From: Nereida sp024640765
GTDB taxonomy: Bacteria > Pseudomonadota > Alphaproteobacteria > Rhodobacterales > Rhodobacteraceae
Direction: 5' to 3'
NCBI GenBank assembly: GCA_024640765.1
Contig: JAHEEK010000021.1
Coordinates: 1-20,565 of the forward strand
DNA length: 20,565 bases
The notes beneath the pieces are model-generated. The model was given only the letters and a program-made list of their open reading frames with translations. It made no database searches and was not told the origin of the DNA. A program made the position numbers and the translations under genes. The first letter of the stretch is position 1, and each line of letters opens with the position of its first letter. Of the stretch, positions 15,858-20,565 are shown piece after piece.

Positions 15858-16976
15858 ATGGCATCATCATTCAGCAAAGCGCTGCCCTTTTGGCTATCGC
15901 TCGGGCTGATCCCATTGATCTGGATCGGTTCCGTATTTGGTGGCGTTTGGGTTTTCGCACTACCGATTTCCGCGTGGTACCTCTTTTCAATCGTTGACGC
16001 TTTCGCCGGGTTGAACGAGCAGAACGAGGATCCACAAACCCCAGAAACCGATCTGTTTTGGTACCGCTTAATCACACTGATTTGGGCGCCGATCCAGTTT
16101 TGTACGCTCTTTGGTGTGCTTTGGTTCACGCTACACTCTGGGCATCTGGCCACTTGGGAAATGGTCTTTTTGTTTGTCGGGATGGGCGTGATTACCGGTA
16201 CGGTTGGCATCAACTACAGTCATGAACTGATGCATCAAAAGCCCAAGGTTGAACGTGTTTTGGCGGACATCTTGTTGGCCATGGCGCTCTATTCGCACTT
16301 CCGTTCTGAACACCTTTTGGTTCACCACCGCTACGTTGCCACCCCGCGTGACCCTGTTACCGCACGATATAACGAGGGGTTTCACAGATTTTTCCCACGC
16401 GTTTTGCGCGCGTCTTGGCAGTCAGCATTTAAGGCCGAAGCGGCGATGCTTGCTCGCAAATCCAAAACTTGGACGCACCCCAGTAACCCGTTTTTCAAAT
16501 ACTGGGTGCTGCAATTGGGCATGCTCACGCTTGCCTTTTTGCTGGGTGGTTTTGTCGGGGTTGGGTTGTTTTTATTGCAAGCCGCCGTGGCCATTTGGCA
16601 GTTCGAACTGGTAAATTACATTGAACACTATGGCCTGACGCGTGCGCATATTGGTGACGGTAAATATGAACATGTAAAGCCACACCACTCGTGGAACGCT
16701 GCGCATAAGGCATCAAACTGGCTTCTGATAAATCTTCAACGGCACTCCGATCATCATTATAAACCTGACTGCCGGTTTCCGCTTTTGCAGAATTACAGCA
16801 CAGAAGAGGCTCCGCAATTGCCGTACGGTTATCCCGTGATGACGATGCTGGCCATGATCCCGCCCCTTTGGCGTAGGCGCATGAACCCGCGTGTCCGACA
16901 ATGGCGCAAACAGCATTATCCCCAGATCACAGATTGGCAGCGCTATAATGACGCCTCAAATCCGCTGCCACGCTAA
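15858..16976 (+). CDS. alkB: AlkB-type integral-membrane alkane 1-monooxygenase
   Basis: A 372-residue di-iron membrane hydroxylase that in this family oxidises terminal methyl groups of alkanes using rubredoxin as electron donor. The histidine boxes are HELMH (122-126), EHLLVHH (151-157) and LQRHSDHH (293-300), plus the alkane-hydroxylase signature NYIEHYG (253-259). Hydrophobic segments lie at about 10-48, 68-92, 100-120 and 213-248, fitting the usual six-helix arrangement. The second box has Val where characterised AlkB has Gly (EHxxGHH). The start has a strong GGAGGG 7 nt upstream. No rubredoxin, rubredoxin reductase or regulator gene is adjacent. A fatty-acid or other lipid substrate is an alternative. 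Confidence 0.9.
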   Translation: MASSFSKALPFWLSLGLIPLIWIGSVFGGVWVFALPISAWYLFSIVDAFAGLNEQNEDPQTPETDLFWYRLITLIWAPIQFCTLFGVLWFTLHSGHLATWEMVFLFVGMGVITGTVGINYSHELMHQKPKVERVLADILLAMALYSHFRSEHLLVHHRYVATPRDPVTARYNEGFHRFFPRVLRASWQSAFKAEAAMLARKSKTWTHPSNPFFKYWVLQLGMLTLAFLLGGFVGVGLFLLQAAVAIWQFELVNYIEHYGLTRAHIGDGKYEHVKPHHSWNAAHKASNWLLINLQRHSDHHYKPDCRFPLLQNYSTEEAPQLPYGYPVMTMLAMIPPLWRRRMNPRVRQWRKQHYPQITDWQRYNDASNPLPR

Positions 16977-16978
16977 GC

Positions 16979-17015
16979 AAAAAACCCCCGTCGCTTGTAA
17001 AAAGCAGACGAGGGT
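16979..17015 (-). terminator. Rho-independent terminator of ccrM
   Basis: On the minus strand CCCTCGTC (17014-17007) pairs with GACGGGGG (16992-16985) with one mismatch, closed inside by a GC-rich AAGC/GCTT stem, and is followed by TTTTTT (16984-16979) directly. It lies 62 nt after the ccrM stop. The T tract exists only on the minus strand, so it serves ccrM and not the convergent AlkB-type gene. Confidence 0.85.
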
Positions 17016-17025
17016 AAGGTGCGCG

Positions 17026-17045
17026 CTTGCGTGAAAAATCGCAAG
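17026..17045 (-). other. Small hairpin downstream of ccrM
   Basis: CTTGCG (17026-17031) and CGCAAG (17040-17045) form a 6-bp stem with an 8-nt loop between the ccrM stop and its terminator. It has no T tract; it may protect the mRNA 3' end or be incidental. Confidence 0.3.
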
Positions 17046-17076
17046 AGCTGGCGGTAACTGTTGTAAATTTAGCGGT

Positions 17077-18183
17077 TTAGATGTTCTTCATCTCAGCGCG
17101 AATTTGCTGACGCAGAACATCAATTGGCATCTTTTGACCTTCGTTTTTATAATGCCAATAGGTCCAGCCATTGCAGCTTGGCGCGCCCTCAATCGCGGCG
17201 CCTACTTGGTGGATGGACCCCTTTACATCGTGCGCAACCAGTGTCCCGTCAGCACGTACTTTTGCGACCTGACCACGCGGCGATGTCAGAACTTCACCCG
17301 GACGCAACATGCCGCGCTCAACAAGCTGGCCGAACGGCACACGTGGCTCAGCGCGCTTTGATTGCGTGACCTGAAGCGCATCTTTGTCAAACTTGCGAAC
17401 CGCAGCGATACGTTTTTCAGCAACTGCACGGTACTCAGCTTCACGCTCAATGCCGATAAACTCACGGCCAAGCATCTTGGCAACAGCGCCGGTTGTGCCG
17501 GTGCCGAAGAATGGGTCAAGAACCACATCACCCGGGTTTGTCGTAGCCACCAAAACGCGGTGCAACAGGCTGTGCGGTTTTTGTGTTGGGTGCGCTTTGT
17601 CGCCATTTTCATTCTTAATGCGCTCATGGCCCGTGCAAATTGGCAGGACCCAGTCAGAGCGCATCTGAACACCTTCGTTCAACGATTTCAGCGCCTCATA
17701 GTTGAACGTATATTTGCTGGCTTCCTGCTTTGAGGCCCAGATCAACGTCTCATGCGCGTTGGTCAGGCGTTTCCCACGGAAGTTTGGCATTGGGTTAGAC
17801 TTGCGCCACACCACATCGTTCAAAATCCAGAAGCCTTGGTTCTGCAGTTCAGCGCCCATGCGGAACACGTTGTGGTAACTGCCAATCACCCAGATTGCAC
17901 CATTTGGCTTAAGCAAGCGGCGTGCCGCAGCAAGCCAGTCACGCGTAAAACGGTCATAGGCTTTGAAACTGTCGAACTGATCCCAATCGTTATCAACCGC
18001 ATCAACCTTAGAGTTGTCCGGCCGGTGCAACTCACCCTTCAATTGCAGGTTATAGGGTGGGTCTGCGAAAATCAGGTCCACGCTGTTTTCAGGCAGTGCA
18101 TTCATCCGTTCAATGCAGTCGCCGTCCAAAATAGTATTGAGGGGCAGCGCCGCCGGGGCTGCCTTTGTTTTTGTCTTTGTCAT
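17077..18183 (-). CDS. ccrM: Cell-cycle GANTC adenine DNA methyltransferase
   Basis: 368 residues from the ATG at 18181-18183, preceded by GAGG 6 nt upstream; the frame extends to 18231 but without a ribosome-binding site. CcrM methylates adenine in GANTC and couples chromosome replication to gene expression in alphaproteobacteria. It is a beta-class enzyme: the catalytic DPPY (41-44) precedes the SAM-binding DPFFGTGTT (223-231). The C-terminal extension from about 283 to 346 (PFGQLVERGMLRPGEVLTSP, ending CNGWTYWHYK) is the RAMA-like region typical of CcrM and distinguishes it from shorter restriction methylases. No restriction endonuclease is adjacent. It lies 109 nt downstream of rnhB, with its own predicted promoter and terminator. 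Confidence 0.95.
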   Translation of the reverse strand: MTKTKTKAAPAALPLNTILDGDCIERMNALPENSVDLIFADPPYNLQLKGELHRPDNSKVDAVDNDWDQFDSFKAYDRFTRDWLAAARRLLKPNGAIWVIGSYHNVFRMGAELQNQGFWILNDVVWRKSNPMPNFRGKRLTNAHETLIWASKQEASKYTFNYEALKSLNEGVQMRSDWVLPICTGHERIKNENGDKAHPTQKPHSLLHRVLVATTNPGDVVLDPFFGTGTTGAVAKMLGREFIGIEREAEYRAVAEKRIAAVRKFDKDALQVTQSKRAEPRVPFGQLVERGMLRPGEVLTSPRGQVAKVRADGTLVAHDVKGSIHQVGAAIEGAPSCNGWTYWHYKNEGQKMPIDVLRQQIRAEMKNI

Positions 18184-18226
18184 GTCTGCCTCATAGTGCC
18201 ACGTTGTGTGGTCATTTGTTGCTACC

Positions 18227-18255
18227 AACATGAGTCAGAGACGATTCGCGGTCAA
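18227..18255 (-). promoter_or_regulatory. Predicted ccrM promoter carrying GANTC sites
   Basis: On the minus strand TTGACC (18255-18250) and CATGTT (18232-18227) are separated by 17 nt. The -35 is good for an alphaproteobacterial promoter; the -10 is weak. GANTC sites fall at 18232-18236 (touching the -10), 18243-18247 (in the spacer) and 18266-18270 (just upstream of the -35). In Caulobacter, GANTC sites near the ccrM promoter make its expression depend on methylation state. Confidence 0.45.
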
Positions 18256-18269
18256 TTTCTTTTTTGAAT

Positions 18270-18305
18270 CAATATGTTAGAAAAATTTGTTGTCACAACA
18301 TATTG
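18270..18305. repeat. Perfect 9-bp inverted repeat across the rnhB stop
   Basis: CAATATGTT (18270-18278) and AACATATTG (18297-18305) are perfect inverted copies 18 nt apart. The right arm encodes the last residues of RNase HII and the left arm ends at a GANTC site. A second palindrome, GTTGTCACAAC (18289-18299), is nested in it. As RNA it is an AT-rich hairpin without a T tract, so it is a poor terminator and could instead be a protein-binding site. Confidence 0.5.
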
Positions 18306-18904
18306 TGTACCGGTTTGAACGAACGTCTATGGTGTGGGGTTACACCAAGATTTTGGAGCGCCTCTCGATGCGCCTTAGTCGGGTAACCTTGGTTCTTTTC
18401 CCATCCATATCCTGGGTACTGTTGCGCTAAAGACAACATGAGCTGATCGCGTCGCACTTTTGCAACAATAGACGCCGCCGCAATTGACTGTGAAATGGCA
18501 TCGCCTTTGACAACTGCGCGGGCAGGTACCGCAAGATTGCGCGGGATTAGATTGCCATCAACCAGCGCAAAATCTGCCGGTACATTGAGGCCCGCCACCG
18601 CACGCTCCATAGCAAGGTGACTTGCGCGCAAAATGTTCAACTCATCAATTTCCTGCACACTCGCCTCGCCAATAGATACATCCGCGATCTGCGGCAGAAG
18701 TTCAGCAAGGGCGTTGCGGCGCTTCAGCGGCACTTTTTTGCTGTCGTTTAGCCCATCTGGAATATTGCTCGGATCAAGCCACACTGCCGCTGCAACGACC
18801 GGCCCTGCAAGAGGCCCTCTGCCTACTTCGTCCACACCGATGATGCGCGCGTGGCTCGATGTATAGAGTTCACTTTCAAGATCGAATGTAGGGAATGTTT
18901 TCAT
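18293..18904 (-). CDS. rnhB: Ribonuclease HII
   Basis: A 203-residue cytoplasmic nuclease that removes ribonucleotides from RNA/DNA hybrids. The N-terminal signature IIGVDEVGRGPLAGPVVAAA holds D25 and E26; further acidic ligands are D116 (ALVDGN) and D153 in ASIVAKVRRD. The C-terminal YGWEKNQGYPTKAHREAL and HHRRSF segments complete the family pattern. The length is normal. It lies between the terminator of the Cys-repeat gene and the ccrM promoter; rnhB-ccrM adjacency is conserved in many alphaproteobacteria. Its own promoter must lie in or near 18905-18975. Confidence 0.96.
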   Translation of the reverse strand: MKTFPTFDLESELYTSSHARIIGVDEVGRGPLAGPVVAAAVWLDPSNIPDGLNDSKKVPLKRRNALAELLPQIADVSIGEASVQEIDELNILRASHLAMERAVAGLNVPADFALVDGNLIPRNLAVPARAVVKGDAISQSIAAASIVAKVRRDQLMLSLAQQYPGYGWEKNQGYPTKAHREALQNLGVTPHHRRSFKPVHNML

Positions 18905-18920
18905 AGCCTTCCTAAACCAA

Positions 18921-18958
18921 AAACGGCCGCCCGAGACCAGAGGGGATCAGGGGCGGCC
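18921..18958 (-). terminator. Rho-independent terminator of the Cys-repeat exported protein gene
   Basis: On the minus strand GGCCGCCC (18958-18951) pairs perfectly with GGGCGGCC (18932-18925), loop 18 nt, followed by GTTTTT. It begins 18 nt after the stop at 18976, and separates that gene from rnhB. Confidence 0.8.
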
Positions 18959-18975
18959 CAAACAGTTTGATGGGC

Positions 18976-19401
18976 TTAACGAATAACGCGGTAGCCATCC
19001 GATCGTAGGCAGCGCAAATCATACCCCTTGCGTGTGTTGCCCCGCGCATTTTTGAACCGTGTCGCGCAATAACGGGGCAGTGATCCTGCTGCTGCATAGT
19101 GACGCTCTAGACAACCCCGCGCCACAACACGTCGTGTGCCCTGATTATTCTCTAAGCGGCGAACACAGCGCCCCGGAAGAGCAACCGGTTGGCGGACAAC
19201 GTGCGGTTTTGTGGTGTGTTGCTTTTTCTTTTCAGCCTTTCTTTCGTGCTCAACCCCCACGGCGATAATCGCAAATAGCGCTAAAGCACCAAGCACCTCG
19301 GCAACATCGGAACCGCCTGCCCGTGCAGGGGTCGCGGATGCCGAAATTGATGTGGTGGCGATAGAAATTGCGGTAACAGTAGTAATCAAGAAACGTTTCA
19401 T
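18976..19401 (-). CDS. Hypothetical exported or membrane-anchored protein with duplicated Cys-pair module
   Basis: A 141-residue protein. The N-terminus (KRFLITTVTAISIATTSISA) is a signal peptide with possible cleavage at ASA or ARA. A second hydrophobic stretch (VAEVLGALALFAIIAVGV, 33-50) is followed by a Lys/Glu-rich linker (51-61), so it may be anchored with its C-terminus in the periplasm. The C-terminal part is two similar modules: LPGRC (75-79) to CLERHY (97-102), and LPRYC (108-112) to CLRSDGY (131-137), with Cys79/97 and Cys112/131. Each pair could form a disulfide. The region is highly basic. It resembles uncharacterised Rhodobacterales proteins from memory; no function can be assigned. 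It has its own terminator. Confidence 0.75.
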   Translation of the reverse strand: MKRFLITTVTAISIATTSISASATPARAGGSDVAEVLGALALFAIIAVGVEHERKAEKKKQHTTKPHVVRQPVALPGRCVRRLENNQGTRRVVARGCLERHYAAAGSLPRYCATRFKNARGNTRKGYDLRCLRSDGYRVIR

Positions 19402-19552
19402 CTGGGTGCTCCATACGTTGAATTGTGCTTGGGACGGTCCGCAAGCATGATGAAGCGACCATGATCGGCAGCGACAATGTCGCTCAATATCGCCGCGCTG
19501 TTAGGCGATAACGCGCGCGCTGTTATTGAATATCCGCGACGAGTGGCGCTTT
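19402..19552. promoter_or_regulatory. Divergent control region with a 15-bp palindrome
   Basis: This 151-bp gap lies between the leftward Cys-repeat gene and the rightward secreted-protein/winged-helix pair. It contains the perfect odd palindrome AGCGACAATGTCGCT (19470-19484, 7-bp arms) and an extra half-site AGCGAC at 19454-19459. It is a candidate operator for either gene. A short reading frame that starts here (19477) has no coding support. Confidence 0.45.
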
Positions 19553-19843
19553 ATGATAGGTATGAAAATTCTTATCGCATTGTTATTCACCGCTGTTCTT
19601 ACCGTGCCTGCTCAGGCGGCCTGTTATGCAGACTACAAAGCCAAACAGGACGATCCATTGAGGCTTCACTACGGCGTGGCACAAGTACCCAACGATAGCT
19701 GCAACGTCGCAGCCGCTACAAAAGTGCTGGCTCCGCACCTTGAGCAGAAAAGCTGGACACTACTAACGGTCCTATCTGTCTTTAGCGAGGCGCAGCTCAA
19801 CACAAAAAAGGAGGCTGCTGGTGCGTTCTTCCTCCGTTACTGA
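19553..19843 (+). CDS. Small secreted protein, conserved hypothetical
   Basis: A 96-residue protein from ATG 19553; ATG 19562 is nearly as plausible and would remove three residues. The signal peptide MKILIALLFTAVLTVPAQA is cleaved before AC, leaving a mature protein of about 74 residues that begins ACYADYKAKQDDPLRLHYGV. It has only two cysteines (24 and 50, first numbering), which could form one disulfide in the periplasm. The C-terminus TLLTVLSVFSEAQL and ending FFLRY is hydrophobic and aromatic. I recall similar short proteins in Rhodobacterales but know no function. The GTG of the winged-helix gene starts inside it, so the two are probably translated together. Confidence 0.78.
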   Translation: MIGMKILIALLFTAVLTVPAQAACYADYKAKQDDPLRLHYGVAQVPNDSCNVAAATKVLAPHLEQKSWTLLTVLSVFSEAQLNTKKEAAGAFFLRY

Positions 19844-20519
19844 TGCCCGTGTTTTGGGAAGCCGCACAGTGGCGATTGGCATCACCAGTGTGATCGTCAT
19901 TTTACTGTTGGCTGCGTTCTTTTTGGTTTTCACATTGCAAGATGCCGGAATGTTCAATGCGCGCGTTGAAGCACTTTTTGTTGCAAATGACGATCTAACG
20001 TCAGGCGCGGAAATCAAGCTGCTGGAAATACTCGCGGGTTCTGGCACGGCGTTCTCTGAGACCCTTGCAAGCTACCGAATGGTCATCTTGGTACTGCTTA
20101 TTTTTGCGACCGCTTTGCTTATTGCCGCACTCACTTTTTTGCTAATGCTTGTGGGCTTGAACAAACGCATGGCGACAATTGAGCGTGCAGGAATGGAAGT
20201 GAACAGCCTGTTGATTAGCCGCGAAGAAAACACGGTTTATCTTAACAATATGGAGTTTAAGCTTACCCATGCGGCGATCGAAACCCTAAGTGTCTTGGCC
20301 GAAGCACGTATGGACGGAGACATCCTGAACGGCGCCGAGCTGGAGGCAATGATATCTGGGCGCCTTTCATCAGATTGCGACGAAGCAGCAGGCGCAACAC
20401 GGATCAAACGCCTTCGAGATGCAATAGGCAACCAAATGGTAAGCGAGTTACTGGTCAAAAACATCGCGCGCAAAGGCTATATGCTGTCGATCGATAGCAC
20501 TGTCATCAAGATGGTATAA
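19821..20519 (+). CDS. Two-TM membrane protein with C-terminal OmpR-type winged-helix domain
   Basis: A 232-residue protein. The start is GTG at 19821, with an excellent AAAAGGAGG 7 nt upstream inside the preceding gene (23-nt overlap). Membrane segments lie at about 17-39 and 87-112, enclosing a periplasmic loop of about 47 residues. Arg10, Arg15, Lys115 and Arg116 indicate that both ends face the cytoplasm. Residues 136-225 read as an OmpR/PhoB-type DNA-binding domain: TVYLNNMEFKLTHAAIETL in place of the usual beta-strands and first helix, then GAELEAMI, ATRIKRLRDAIGNQM (recognition-helix region) and the wing NIARKGYML. There is no receiver domain. It is probably a membrane-tethered regulator, though DNA binding is unproven. 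The 3' end lies 1 nt from the convergent tRNA gene. Confidence 0.8.
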   Translation: MRSSSVTDARVLGSRTVAIGITSVIVILLLAAFFLVFTLQDAGMFNARVEALFVANDDLTSGAEIKLLEILAGSGTAFSETLASYRMVILVLLIFATALLIAALTFLLMLVGLNKRMATIERAGMEVNSLLISREENTVYLNNMEFKLTHAAIETLSVLAEARMDGDILNGAELEAMISGRLSSDCDEAAGATRIKRLRDAIGNQMVSELLVKNIARKGYMLSIDSTVIKMV

Positions 20520-20520
20520 A

Positions 20521-20565
20521 TGGCGACCCCGGCAGGATTCGAACCTGCAACCTGCCCCTTAGGAG
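20521..20565 (-). tRNA. tRNA-Arg(CCT), 3' part, cut by the window edge
   Basis: Reading the minus strand from the edge gives the anticodon loop CTCCTAA (20565-20559) with anticodon CCT at 20563-20561 preceded by the invariant T33. The 3' half of the anticodon stem is GGGGC, the variable loop AGGTT, and the T arm GCAGG-TTCGAAT-CCTGC. Then come the acceptor strand CGGGGTC, the discriminator G and an encoded CCA. It decodes AGG. The 5' half is outside the window, so stem pairing in the anticodon and acceptor arms cannot be checked. Confidence 0.92.

Noticed and set aside
17077..18292. Restriction-modification system at the methyltransferase
   Set aside because: The enzyme has the CcrM C-terminal RAMA-like region and lies next to rnhB, and no endonuclease gene is adjacent; it is an orphan cell-cycle methylase.
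19477..19698. Forward reading frame beginning MSLNIAALLGDN
   Set aside because: It overlaps the secreted-protein gene in another frame, lacks a ribosome-binding site and has no recognisable composition; the alternative frame has a clear signal peptide.
1..20565. Mobile elements, CRISPR arrays or prophage genes
   Set aside because: No transposase, integrase, phage structural gene, regularly spaced repeats or terminal inverted repeats were found; the gene order reads as continuous core chromosome.

Overview
The window looks like chromosomal DNA of a marine alphaproteobacterium of the Rhodobacterales (Roseobacter group). The basis is the moderately high GC, the set of Rhodobacterales-type conserved proteins (DUF3576 lipoprotein, DUF2125, DUF4170, TIGR03862-like flavoprotein), a CcrM-type GANTC methyltransferase next to rnhB, and a porin-like signal peptide at the left edge. 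This placement rests on recognition of the proteins, not on a search. I see no prophage, insertion sequence, CRISPR array or integron; the content is mostly housekeeping plus some uncharacterised envelope genes.

Layout. 1-71 is the start of a leftward exported protein (probable porin). After a 286-bp divergent gap comes a rightward run: DUF3576 lipoprotein, leuS, lptE, holA and a glutathione S-transferase. The last four overlap or abut, so they look like one operon. A leftward pair (TIGR03862-like flavoprotein and a short crotonase) converges on it. Divergently follow an exported DUF2125 protein, pmbA/tldE and an inositol-monophosphatase-family enzyme, then DUF4170, a Kdo-transferase-like gene and lpxK (lipid A/Kdo assembly). 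A leftward pair, DciA-like (DUF721) plus a DsbA-like thiol oxidoreductase, converges on lpxK and is divergent from mutY. An AlkB-type membrane hydroxylase follows with its own promoter. The leftward block ccrM, rnhB and a Cys-repeat exported protein comes next. A divergent two-gene unit then encodes a small secreted protein and a two-TM protein with a C-terminal OmpR-type winged helix. The window ends inside a leftward tRNA-Arg(CCT).

Themes. Two loci serve lipopolysaccharide (lptE; waaA-like/lpxK). Five genes serve replication or DNA maintenance (holA, dciA-like, mutY, rnhB, ccrM). The best candidates for something undescribed are at the right end: a membrane-anchored transcription-factor-like protein with the DNA-binding domain after the membrane segments (opposite to ToxR/CadC), translationally coupled to a small periplasmic protein. 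Also notable are three GANTC sites in 39 bp at the predicted ccrM promoter, a crotonase lacking both classical catalytic glutamates, and a Kdo-transferase homologue that appears to lack the catalytic glutamate and several CMP-Kdo-binding motifs.
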